Part shown: piece by piece, positions 53,189 to 62,200 of the stretch
Layout of the letters: each line of letters starts with the position of its first letter
Numbering within the stretch: position 1 is the first letter of the stretch
Assembly (NCBI GenBank): GCA_019358895.1
Contig: JAHHIG010000004.1
Coordinates: forward strand, 124,001 to 188,000
DNA: 64,000 nt
Direction of reading: 5' to 3'
DNA from: Tildeniella nuda ZEHNDER 1965/U140
GTDB taxonomy: Bacteria > Cyanobacteriota > Cyanobacteriia > Leptolyngbyales > Leptolyngbyaceae
The notes under the pieces: generated by a model
What the model was told of the DNA's origin: nothing
What the model saw: only the letters and a program-made list of their open reading frames with translations
Database searches by the model: none
Program-made: the position numbers and the translations under genes

Positions 53189-54774
53189 TGCTGGCTCAGT
53201 TAACGCACTACCCTTACGCTTCTGGGCGGCGTGTGGTGATGGGCAAACGGGGTGCCGTCGCTACCAGTCAACCACTGGCAGCACTGGCAGGGATGGAAAT
53301 ACTCTGGCAGGGCGGAAATGCGGTGGATGCGGCTGTAGCAACGGCGATCGCCCTTACCGTCCTCGAACCAACCTCCAACGGCATTGGTTCTGATGCCTTT
53401 GCCTTAGTCTGGGATGGCAAACTGCACGGTCTAAATGCCTCTGGTCGCAGTCCTACAGCCCTGACCACCGATCATTTTGCGGGGATGTATCGCGTCCCTG
53501 AGCAGGATTGGCTGAGTGTGACAGTGCCAGGAGCGGTTTCGGCGTGGCGATCGCTCTGGGAACGTTGGGGACGACTGCCGTTTGAGCAGTTGTTTGCACC
53601 TGCGATTCGCTATGCCGAAGAGGGCTATCCTGTCTCACCCGAAACCGCGCTGGCGTGGAGACAGGCAGAAAAAACCTACTTGCCGCTTCAGGGGGCGGAA
53701 TTTCAGGCGTTTAAGCAGGTTTTCTTTCCTGGCGATCGTGCTCCTGCCGCGGGCGAAATCTGGCGCAGTCCCGCTCATGCTGAAACGCTACGGGCGATCG
53801 CGCAGAGCGGAGGCGACAGTTTTTACAACGGAGCTTTGGCAGAAAAAATCACTGCCTTTGCGGCTGCCACTGGAGGGTTACTGACTCAAGCGGATTTTGC
53901 TGCCCATCAAGCGGATTGGGTCGAGCCGATCGCCACAAACTACCGAGACGTTACCGTGTGGGAAATGCCTCCCAACGGTCAGGGCATTGCGGCACTCATG
54001 GCGCTGAATTTGCTAGAAGGCTTTGACCTCAGCCGCTATCCGCGTGAATCGCCAGAGGTCTATCACTGGCAGATCGAGGCAATGAAGCTGGCGTTTGCCG
54101 ACGCGCATCGCCATGTTGCCGATGCCGATTCGATGACCTTGAAGCACCCAGAACTGTTGAGTAAGGAGTATGCGCGCGATCGTCGCCCACTCATCAGCGA
54201 CACCGCGATTCCTCTCGCTGAACCAGGACTACCCAAAGGTGGCACAGTTTACCTCGCAACTTCTGACGGTGAGTTGATGGTGTCATTCATCCAGTCGAAC
54301 TATATGGGCTTTGGCAGCGGCATTCTCGTTCCGGGGACGGGTATTGCACTGCATAATCGGGCAGTCGGCTTCACCCTAGAACCGGGACACCCAAATCAAA
54401 TCGCGCCTAGCAAGCGACCGTTTCATACCATCATTCCTGGCTTTCTCACCCGTAAGGGGCAACCGCTGGGACCCTTTGGCGTGATGGGTGCTCACATGCA
54501 GCCCCAGGGTCACCTTCAGGTCGTGGTGAATCTAGTGGACTATGGTATGAACCCACAAACTGCACTGGATGCACCCCGCTGGCAGTTTGTACGCGATAAT
54601 CTGGTGCTGCTGGAGCTGACAGTTTCGCCTGCGATCGCCACAGCCCTCGCCGATCGTGGTCATATCATCCAACCCGGCGGCTTTTTCGGTAGGGGACAAC
54701 TGATTTTGAGTGCAAATGGCGTTTTGGTTGCCGCCTCAGAACCCAGAGCCGATGGGCTGGCACTGGCATGGTAG
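53188..54774 (+). CDS. ggt: Gamma-glutamyltransferase family protein
   Basis: 528 aa from the GTG at 53188, which overlaps the sdhA stop by 1 nt; AGGAG lies 11 nt upstream. Ntn-hydrolase: N-terminal MGKRGAVATSQPLAALAG, IALTVLEPTSNGIGSDAF, and the nucleophile region KGGTVYLATSDGELMVSF with Thr353; later GHPNQIAPSKRPFHTI and MGAHMQPQGHL. The family hydrolyses gamma-glutamyl bonds, including glutathione. No signal peptide is visible, so it may act in the cytoplasm, unlike E. coli Ggt. Confidence 0.9.
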   Translation: MLAQLTHYPYASGRRVVMGKRGAVATSQPLAALAGMEILWQGGNAVDAAVATAIALTVLEPTSNGIGSDAFALVWDGKLHGLNASGRSPTALTTDHFAGMYRVPEQDWLSVTVPGAVSAWRSLWERWGRLPFEQLFAPAIRYAEEGYPVSPETALAWRQAEKTYLPLQGAEFQAFKQVFFPGDRAPAAGEIWRSPAHAETLRAIAQSGGDSFYNGALAEKITAFAAATGGLLTQADFAAHQADWVEPIATNYRDVTVWEMPPNGQGIAALMALNLLEGFDLSRYPRESPEVYHWQIEAMKLAFADAHRHVADADSMTLKHPELLSKEYARDRRPLISDTAIPLAEPGLPKGGTVYLATSDGELMVSFIQSNYMGFGSGILVPGTGIALHNRAVGFTLEPGHPNQIAPSKRPFHTIIPGFLTRKGQPLGPFGVMGAHMQPQGHLQVVVNLVDYGMNPQTALDAPRWQFVRDNLVLLELTVSPAIATALADRGHIIQPGGFFGRGQLILSANGVLVAASEPRADGLALAW

Positions 54775-54877
54775 TTCCTCCAGTTGGGTGAGCCAGCTAG
54801 AGGAGGCACGATCGCCGACTGCAAACTACGCTACGAGTGGAAGAAAAACGTGCGATCGTTGCCGCTAGAGGTGTGAG

Positions 54878-55021
54878 ATGCTAAACAAACTACTCCGAGC
54901 CGCTACTATCACTGCCTTGCTAGGCGTTCTCATGCACGAAAGTTCTGCTATCAGACCCTCTTACCTGCTGTCAAACCAGCAGCCGTTACCGCCAGCAACG
55001 CTGAAGTTGAAGTTGCTGTAA
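54878..55021 (+). pseudogene. Frameshifted remnant of a small secreted protein
   Basis: ATG at 54878 (GAGG upstream) opens with a signal-like sequence, MLNKLLRAATITALLGVL, and stops after 47 codons. A different frame directly downstream (about 54969-55042) has Ala/Val/Glu-rich sequence (AVKPAAVTASNAEVEVAV) that would fit a mature domain. This suggests one gene interrupted by a frameshift, or chance. No homologue is identified. Confidence 0.35.
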
Positions 55022-55042
55022 CTGATGCCGTAACTAATAACA

Positions 55043-55381
55043 ATGTTGATTTTGCACATCACGCCGCGATCGCACTGGCAAAAAGCCCAACAAACGGGCA
55101 TCTATCGCGCTGACTCGCTTGAAACCGAAGGGTTTATGCACTGTTCTACCCCTACGCAAGTGGTGGCTACAGCGAATGCGTTTTTTCGTGGTCAAGCAGG
55201 TCTGGTGCTGCTGTGTATTGAGAGCGATCGTGTTCAGTCAGAAATTCGCTACGAGGCAGCGCATGGAGAGCAGTTTCCTCATGTTTACGGTGCGCTTAAT
55301 CTGGATGCGGTGACGCAGACGATCGACTTTGAGCCGAATGCCGACGGCAGCTTTACCTTACCGCCAGCACTTCAAACCTAA
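55043..55381 (+). CDS. DUF952-family protein
   Basis: 112 aa. LILHITPRSHWQKAQQTGIYRADSL, then EGFMHCSTPTQVVATANAFFRG, LVLLCIESDRV, FPHVYGALNLDAV. It corresponds to DUF952, a small family related to ADP-ribosyltransferase-like folds, function unknown. No SD is seen. It precedes the tRNA-Leu gene and is convergent with it. Confidence 0.85.
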   Translation: MLILHITPRSHWQKAQQTGIYRADSLETEGFMHCSTPTQVVATANAFFRGQAGLVLLCIESDRVQSEIRYEAAHGEQFPHVYGALNLDAVTQTIDFEPNADGSFTLPPALQT

Positions 55382-55475
55382 GAATCCGAGCTTCTTCAAG
55401 AAACCCGCCTTCTTGTTCTATCTAAATGGGGGCAGAGGGACTTGAACCCTCACGACCTTGCAGTCAACGGATTTT

Positions 55476-55940
55476 CATTCTCCTACAGCTTTCGCTGCTG
55501 CCAACAAGCTATGCCTGCTGGTTTTGAGAATTGGACTCTCCCTTTACCCTCGACTACACGTTAGGGTAGCTCCCGTCGAGTCTCTGCACCTTCCGAGGGA
55601 AGAAGTGTTGAGTAGCGCTCCGCGCCGCTGCGCTAGAGAGTTTTGAGGTTTGAGTTAATGTTTAACCCAAGCGGCAAAACCGATCGACTCACACCATCAC
55701 CTCGGCTTGGCTCAGGATTGCCCTGTTGAAGAAAAGGGTGTGGGGTGTGGGGTGTCGGGTATTGGCGTTAGACAGTTCCGATTGAACTCAAATCTTGAGC
55801 CTTTATCCTTTAGCCTACTGCTTCGCAGAAGCAAGCTACATCCTTTAGCCTTTAGCCTTCATCCTTCATACCTCAATTTAGGTTTCCCTGAGTTTGAGAG
55901 CCGTCACTTGATCGATTTCTCCATCAAGGCTCAGTTGTCT
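55476..55940 (-). ncRNA. Group I intron of tRNA-Leu(UAA)
   Basis: 465 nt, read on the minus strand from 55940 to 55476, ending in G. Core elements are visible: GGGAAACCTAAA near the 5' end (P4/P5 strand), and GGTGCAGAGACTCGACGGGAGCTACC (in two pieces, S/P7 region) near the 3' end, about 5590-5560 of the 55 kb block. This is a self-splicing group IC3-type intron without an ORF. It is longer than the usual ~250-300 nt because of short repeats at 55727-55765 and 55797-55872. Confidence 0.93.
55797..55872. repeat. STRR insertion within the tRNA-Leu intron
   Basis: CCTTTAGCC/CCTTTATCC-type units, with a central hairpin TGCTTC-GCA-GAAGCA (55819-55833) and flanking TTTAGCC repeats. It matches in type the TAAAGGA repeats inside the cobalamin riboswitch (19160-19230) and those near 17041. 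It lies in a peripheral loop of the intron, outside the core elements. Confidence 0.85.
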
Positions 55941-56159
55941 AAGTCCGTTGCGTCTACCATTCCGCCATGCCCCCATAGTTGGATCATCAATCCATTTGTT
56001 TATTGCACCATCAATTGAGGTATTTGTGCAACTTCCTGATAATTTTCTGCACGTTGGTTGCTGGCGATCGTACCCGTGCAACCAATCCTTGCCCACAAAA
56101 CACGGCGCGGAGGACAGGCAAGCGGTAGAATATTGGCAATTCCATCCTTTGCCATTTCT

Positions 56160-56378
56160 ATGGATATTACGGTTGCCCTTCTCTATCTAGCTCTCGCTGG
56201 TGCCTTTCTGCTGGTTGTCCCGGCTGCCCTCTACTTTTACTTAAACAAGCGCTGGTATGTCGCCAGTTCCTTTGAACGGGCATTTATGTACTTCCTGGTG
56301 TTCATGTTTTTTCCAGGCTTGCTCTTGCTGGCACCGTTTCTCAACTTCCGTCCGCAGCGCCGTCAAGTGGCTGGTTAA
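56160..56378 (+). CDS. ndhL: NAD(P)H-quinone oxidoreductase subunit L
   Basis: 72 aa. Two hydrophobic helices (~5-25 and ~43-62) with the family sequence [20 protein letters not shown] and [15 protein letters not shown]. NdhL is a membrane subunit of NDH-1 (thylakoid), needed for respiratory and cyclic electron flow. The ATG at 56160 is the family start; longer upstream frames are not supported. It is followed by a DUF3007 gene and trpA, a conserved cyanobacterial neighbourhood. Confidence 0.94.
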   Translation: MDITVALLYLALAGAFLLVVPAALYFYLNKRWYVASSFERAFMYFLVFMFFPGLLLLAPFLNFRPQRRQVAG

Positions 56379-56455
56379 GTGGGAGGTGGTTGTAACTCGT
56401 CCCGTTTCTTACCCCTCCTTTTGGGGTTGCCTTGCGTTCTTAGCCATACACATAG

Positions 56456-56782
56456 ATGCGACGGATTGATGCTATCGGGATTAGCTTTGGAGTCTTTGCG
56501 GCTGGCGGACTCGGCTATCTGCTTTTGCAAGGCACAGGTTTAGACAGCACCACAGCAGGCATCTGGACACAGGTGGCACTGGTGGGCGGCTTAATCGGTT
56601 GGGTCGCTACCTATGCTTTTCGCGCTGTCACGCAGACGATGACCTACAATCAGCAGCTCAAAGATTACGAAGAAGCGGTGCTGCAAAAACGCTTTGAGGA
56701 ATTGTCACCGGAAGAGCTGGCAACATTGCAGGCAGAGATTGAGGCGGAGAAGGGGAAAGAGGGAGTAGGGAATGGGGAGTAG
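56456..56782 (+). CDS. DUF3007-family membrane protein
   Basis: 108 aa. Two transmembrane segments (~5-28, IGISFGVFAAGGLGYLLLQG, and ~35-58, VALVGGLIGWVATYAF) and then TYNQQLKDYEEAVLQKRFEELSPEEL, a charged helical tail. It matches DUF3007 next to ndhL and trpA in cyanobacteria; its function is unknown. The 3' end runs into GGGAGTA-type repeats. Confidence 0.87.
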   Translation: MRRIDAIGISFGVFAAGGLGYLLLQGTGLDSTTAGIWTQVALVGGLIGWVATYAFRAVTQTMTYNQQLKDYEEAVLQKRFEELSPEELATLQAEIEAEKGKEGVGNGE

Positions 56783-56912
56783 GGAGTCGGGAATGGTTCC
56801 TTCCTAAACTTCTGGAGAGTTCTCTGCATTTTGAATGCTAACCCTTCTGGCTTCTGAACTCCTGGCTGCTTGTCTTCTAACCACTAAAAACTAATCACTA
56901 AAAACTTCTAGA

Positions 56913-57713
56913 ATGACTTCGATCGCCCAACGCTTTGAAACTCTGCGTGACCATGCCCGCTGTGCGCTGATTCCCTTTATTACGGCAGGTGACCCAGATT
57001 TAGAAACCACAGCGGAGGCGCTGCGGGTGCTCGATCGCAATGGTGCCGATTTCATTGAACTGGGGGTGCCCTATTCTGACCCGCTGGCGGATGGTCCGGT
57101 AATTCAGGCGGCGGCAACACGGGCATTACAGCGAGGCACACGGTTGGATGATGTGCTGGAGGTGGTGCGATCGGTCAGTCCAACTATCCAAGCGCCCCTG
57201 ATTTTGTTCACGTACTACAACCCGATTTTGAGTCGCGGCGTTGAAACCTATTTGCAGCAGATTGAGGTGGCTGGAGTGCGTGGGCTAGTAGTACCCGATT
57301 TGCCGCTGGAAGAGGCGGAAACGTTGCTGAAGCCAGCAGTAGAGTATGGCATTGAGGTAACGCTGTTGATTGCGCCGACCAGTCCAAAGGAGCGCATTTT
57401 GGCGATCGCCGAGCGGTCTCAGGGGTTTATTTACCTGGTCAGCACAACAGGCGTAACGGGCGTAAGAACGCAGGTGCAATCACGGGTAAAGGACTTGCTA
57501 CTGGAGTTACGCACGGTAACAGACAAGCCGATTGGGGTTGGCTTTGGCATTTCGCAGCCGGAGCACGCGCGTCAGGTGATGGAGTGGGGAGCAGATGCGG
57601 CGATCGTCGGTAGTGCGTTTGTCAAGCGCTTAGCTGATGGTACGCCCGCTCAAGGACTTCAGGCGATCGAGACCTTTTGCCAGAGCTTGAAAGCCGCGAT
57701 CGCGCCTATCTAA
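56913..57713 (+). CDS. trpA: Tryptophan synthase alpha subunit
   Basis: 266 aa TIM barrel. Catalytic Glu49 in [10 protein letters not shown] and Asp60 in DPLADGP are in the canonical positions; also [34 protein letters not shown] and VGFGIS, GSAFV. It splits indole-3-glycerol phosphate and passes indole to TrpB. The ATG at 56913 has no strong SD. Located 130 bp after the DUF3007 gene. Confidence 0.97.
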   Translation: MTSIAQRFETLRDHARCALIPFITAGDPDLETTAEALRVLDRNGADFIELGVPYSDPLADGPVIQAAATRALQRGTRLDDVLEVVRSVSPTIQAPLILFTYYNPILSRGVETYLQQIEVAGVRGLVVPDLPLEEAETLLKPAVEYGIEVTLLIAPTSPKERILAIAERSQGFIYLVSTTGVTGVRTQVQSRVKDLLLELRTVTDKPIGVGFGISQPEHARQVMEWGADAAIVGSAFVKRLADGTPAQGLQAIETFCQSLKAAIAPI

Positions 57714-57757
57714 GAGTTTTACAGAAATAACAGCATGGTCTGTAGCCGTCAGCGAAA

Positions 57758-57800
57758 AGCTGATAGTTGATAGCTGATAGCTGATAGCTGATAGCTGATC
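57758..57800. repeat. STRR of AGCTGAT units after trpA
   Basis: Six roughly 7-bp units, AGCTGATAGTTGATAGCTGAT and on, in tandem (57758-57800). It is a typical heptameric STRR; no coding capacity. Confidence 0.9.
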
Positions 57801-57832
57801 CAAAAGTGTGGAGTTATTTTTTAGCAAGCTCT

Positions 57833-57915
57833 AAGGGGCTAATGCAAGACGTTGCGGTGCGGCACCCATGCTGGACAAGGTATATGTCCGTCCGGGCATG
57901 GCTCGTTAGTCCCCT
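57833..57915. ncRNA. Candidate structured RNA element of nested stems
   Basis: Three nested stems can form: AGGGGCTAA (57834-57842) with TTAGTCCCCT (57906-57915, one mismatch or bulge), CCATGC (57866-57871) with GCATGG (57896-57901), and GGACA (57873-57877) with TGTCC (57885-57889) around a 7-nt loop. No known family is recognised. It is in the 608-bp gap between trpA and the surface-protein operon; the ORF at 57963-58229 in the same gap has no SD. Confidence 0.45.
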
Positions 57916-58321
57916 GTAGCTGTCTCCTGCGGCAGTTAATAAGCATGTAGCGTTTCCAAAGCATGAATCAGATTTCAATACGACTTTGGTACGAAAAGCG
58001 GCGTTTAACGGCGATCGCTAAGATTTTGCAGGAAATATTAAGTTTTTTAAACTTTTTGCGGGATTTATGTTTTTCTAAAGGATTATGGCGGGGTTCGGTA
58101 CTATCACTTACGTGGTATGTGTTGCTGTTGGTAACGTGTTGGTCTAAATTGCCTGTCTCAGTATCGCTAAAAGCGTTGCCAGTAGTGAATTTTAGGCTTT
58201 TTTGTTGCTTTTGGGCAATCCTGCTGTAGATTTATTCAAAGGTTTGCATCTGCTGTTGGTTGACTTTCAGTACCGCATAAATACTGACTTGGGTTTTGGA
58301 TGAGTGTGAGGAGTGAGTTTT

Positions 58322-59284
58322 TTGAAGAAACTGCCAGGACGGGGCTTTCTCCACGTCTTAGCAGCCGGGGTTTTGCTTGGAGGAGTCTTCTCTTCTGCTT
58401 TGCCCGTCGTTGCTGATGACGTTGTGATCACGAATACTGCTTCAGCGAGGTTCAAAGACAGACCAGGAGGTCCCGATCGGGCTGCTAACTCTAATCCGAC
58501 GACTTTTACCGCGACAGCAAATCGATCGAGCTTAGAAATTGTCAAAACAGCCGATCGAGCGGCGGCTGAACCGGGTGATACGGTTGTGTATCGTCTGCAA
58601 ATCAAGAATACGGGCGCAGCAACAGTCGCCCCGCTGCAAGTCACCGATACCTTGCCTTTGGGCTTGCAGTTTGTTAATACGTCGGTGCGCGGCTCATTGG
58701 CGACAGGTAGTAGTGCTACCCAGGTTGCCATTGCCACTCCAACGGTGAGCGGACGCACAGTCACGTTTGCGTATCCCAGCCTCGCGCCGCAGCAAACGCT
58801 GACGCTAGTCTATGCCGCCTTGCTTACGCCCGATGCGATACGGGGTACAGGCAGGAACCTGGCTGTAGCACTGGGGCAAACGGCAACTATTCCAGTCCAA
58901 AGCAATACTGCCAGTTACAGGCTACAAATTCGTCCTGGTATTCTGGCTGACTGCGGCACGGTCATTGGGCGGGTGTTTGTAGACAAAAATTTTGATGGCG
59001 AACAGCAGCCTGGAGAGGCAGGGGTTCCTAATGCGGTCATTTTTATGGATGATGGCAACCGCATTACCACCGATGTCAACGGGTTGTTCTCGCTGTCCTA
59101 CGTCATTTCGGGTACTCGTACTGGCACGCTGGATTTGACCAGCCTGCCCGGTTATACGATCGCTCCAAACTTATACCGCATTGAGGCAAACAGCCCCTCG
59201 CGCTTAGTCCGTTTGGCTCCGGGTAGCACCGTGCGGATGAATTTTGCCGTGACACCTAGCTTTAACGAACGGGGGCAACGGTAA
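58322..59284 (+). CDS. Secreted DUF11/SdrD-B-like surface protein
   Basis: 320 aa from the TTG at 58322 (GAGGAG lies 8 nt upstream; a GTG at 58313 overlaps that SD and is less likely). A signal peptide (KKLPGRGFLHVLAAGVLLGG) ends near ALPVVADD. A DUF11-type beta-sandwich follows (LEIVKTADRAAAEPGDTVVY, VTDTLPLGLQFVNTS), then an SdrD B-like domain (GRVFVDKNFDGEQQPGEAG, TDVNGLFSLS). Such proteins are exported adhesive or structural proteins. The stop overlaps the next ATG by one base (TAATG). Confidence 0.8.
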   Translation: MKKLPGRGFLHVLAAGVLLGGVFSSALPVVADDVVITNTASARFKDRPGGPDRAANSNPTTFTATANRSSLEIVKTADRAAAEPGDTVVYRLQIKNTGAATVAPLQVTDTLPLGLQFVNTSVRGSLATGSSATQVAIATPTVSGRTVTFAYPSLAPQQTLTLVYAALLTPDAIRGTGRNLAVALGQTATIPVQSNTASYRLQIRPGILADCGTVIGRVFVDKNFDGEQQPGEAGVPNAVIFMDDGNRITTDVNGLFSLSYVISGTRTGTLDLTSLPGYTIAPNLYRIEANSPSRLVRLAPGSTVRMNFAVTPSFNERGQR

Positions 59285-62200
59285 TGCGACATGTATCGAT
59301 TAGTCTGGCATTGATGTCTTCCCTGTTGGGTGCGTTTGCCGCGATCGTGCCAGCTCACACCCGCGAGCTACCCTCTTTACCTGTATCGTTGCCCGTCAAG
59401 CAGGTGACAGACGTAAAAGCGAAGTCACCTGAAGCGGGTCAGCCAGCCTCTGCCGAAACATCCAAGCAGAGTCAGGTAATTGCCCAAACGCCCTCGCCTG
59501 TTGCACCCGCACCGACTCCAGTTGCGCCTGATGTCCGCATTCTGGCACCACAGGCAGCTACTACAGGTGAGCGATCGACCAGCTTGATTGTGCAGTATCC
59601 AGCGGCGACGAAAGTGCAGGTTACGGTAAACAAAAAACCGCTTGATCCTGCTGTTCAAACTCAGATTCAACCGTCTGCAACCGAGAATACGGTCACTCAG
59701 GTTTGGTACGACATTCCACTGCAATCGGGTGAGAATACGCTGACCGTGCAGCCAGAGAGCGGTACACCAGTGACTGTGACTGTGACGGTGAAGGAAACGG
59801 CTGCCCGTTTGGAGTTTTTGCCCACTACCGACCCGCGTGTTCCGGCTGATGGACGATCGTCCGTCACGATGGAAGGGCAGGTCATCGATGAGCAAGGACA
59901 GGCGATTGCGGAGGATGCGATCGTTACACTGACCGCCAGCGCAGGCAAGTTTGTGGGGGCTGACCAGGATGCCGAGCGTCCCGGTTTTCAAGTATTAGCC
60001 AGGGGCGGCAAATTTACTGCGCGGCTTCAGTCCAACCTGGCACCGCAAAAGGTTCGCATTCGTGCTGCTGTCGATTTGCGCGAGGCAAAGCCAGCCCAAC
60101 CGAGTGACCCAAACCGACCGTTGCCGCCCATTCAAAAAGCGAACGATGGGCGATCGCGCTCTGAGCCTGTCCTCAGTCCTGCGCCCTTAGCACCGTTGGC
60201 AGGCATTTCGCCCCAACTTTCAGAGCTAGAAGCATATACGCAGGTCGAGTTCATTACCAATTTGCGCCCATTCATTGTGTCCGGGTCAGTCAACCTACGA
60301 CTAGGGGCACCTGGAACTGATTATTACGGCAGTTTCCGAGATTTTCTCAGCCTCGATCGCATCAATGACGGCTCACCCCGCTTTGACTTTGGCGCTGCTG
60401 CCTTTGCCACAGGGCGCATTGGCGAATGGCTGTTTACAGGCGCGTTCAACAGCCAGCGTCCGCTGAACCAAACGTGCGACAACACCACCAACTTATTTCG
60501 GAATACGCAGGCATGCGATCAGGTCTATCCCGTCTACGGCGACAGCTCCACGACCGATTATCTGACCCCCTCCATTGACAGCGTTTATCTAAAGCTGGAG
60601 CGCACGTCTAAGGTGCCCGGTGCTGGCTCAGACTTCTTCATGTGGGGCGATTACAGCACACCAGAACTGGCAACCGCGTCGCAATATTACACGGCAACCA
60701 ACCGCCAACTGCACGGCTTCAAGGCAAATTACAATCTGGGCAACTTCCAGGTAACGGGCTTCTACGCCAACAATCTGGAAGGCTTTCAGCGCGACACGAT
60801 CGCCCCCAACGGCACCAGCGGCTACTACTTCCTGTCGCGGCGCTTGGTGAAGGCGGGCAGCGAACTGGTCTACCTGGAAACAGAGGAAATCGGTCGCCCC
60901 GGTACGCTGGTCGATCGCAAGCAGCTTTTCCAGGGGCAGGACTACGAATTTAATTATGACAGCGGGTCACTACTGTTCCGCCGCCCTGTACAGACGACTG
61001 AATTTGACCTGTTTGGGCGCACGCTGGTCCGTCGCATCGTTGTCACCTATCAGTATGAAGGCACTAGCAAAGACACTAGCCTTTATGCCGGACGAGTGCA
61101 GTACAACTTTGCCCGCACACCAGGGTTGGAAAGCTGGGCAGCCGCGAGCTACCTGAATGAAGGACAAGGTGGCAGAACGTTTGCCTTGTTTGGTCTGGAT
61201 GCGCTGATTCCCTTGGGCAGAGATGCCAAGCTGCTTGCAGAATACGCCCGATCAACCAACGATTCCATTTTTCGTGGCACCATCCGAGGCAGTGCCTACC
61301 GCATCGAACTCAACGGCAAACTGACACCGGGCGTTCTGGCGCGGGCATACTACCGATCGGTAGACGAGAACTTCTCCAACGATGCCACGTTCAGTTTCGC
61401 ACCAGGACAGACCAACTACGGTGCTGAAGTGTCCGCAAAGGTGACACCGTCTACCAGCCTGTTGTTCCAGGTCGATCGAGAAATCAACTTTGGCATTGCC
61501 TCAGCAGTGCGCGGTATTACCTCCGTTGCCTCAGCGGGTTTGACCGACCTGTTCAACCCAACGCGCGACCCCATTCCGGGAACGCGAGTGGACAACAGTC
61601 TCACCACCATTCGGTTGGGCGTGTTGCAAAAGCTGGGTACGGCAGAAATCGGGTTTGATTTTGTGAATCGCACCCGCGAGGATCGCATCGATCCAGGTTT
61701 GCTGGATCAGGGCAGCAGTCAGTTGATTTCCCGCTTGAACGTGCCGCTGGCAAGAACACTCGTGTTCCGCGCCCAGAACGAGACCAATATCGCCACGCCC
61801 GATCCGCTTTACCCCAATCGCACTACGCTGGCACTCGATTGGGCAGTTATGCAGGGCGTAACGCTGCGGCTGGCACAGCAGTTTCGAGATGAAACCAGCA
61901 TCTATCGCACGAACTCCATTACCAGCCTGGACACGATCGTCGATCAGCGTCTGACAGAAAATACGTCCTTCACCGGACGCTACTCCATCCTGACTGGGGG
62001 GAATGGGCTGACGAATCAAGGCGCGATCGGTCTCAACCACCGGATCAAAATCGCGCCTGGTCTACGCGCGAACATCGGCTACGAGCGCATCTTCGGCGAT
62101 ATTTTTGCCTACACCGCCGCAGGGCAGCAGTTTGCACAGCCCGTTGCCGTAGGGCAAAGCGCTGCCTCGCTGGGCATCACGGGCGGCGACAGCTACAGCG

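Larger units (their letters stand above)
55427..55974 (-). tRNA. trnL-UAA: tRNA-Leu(UAA) interrupted by a group I intron
   Basis: 5' exon at 55974-55941 (acceptor GGGGGCA, D region GGCGGAATGGTAGACGC, ends CGGACTT). 3' exon at 55475-55427 (AAAATCCGT, long variable arm GACTGCAAGGTC, T-loop GGTTCAAGTCCC, acceptor TGCCCCC). The anticodon loop closes as CUU-AAAA with UAA, and the stem ACGGA/UCCGU and the 7-bp acceptor pair perfectly. Total exon length is 83 nt, and the CCA end is not encoded. The intron position after the anticodon U is the classical cyanobacterial and plastid site. Confidence 0.95.

Noticed and set aside
57963-58229. 88-aa ORF (+)
   Set aside because: No SD; composition rich in Leu/Trp without a clear helix pattern.
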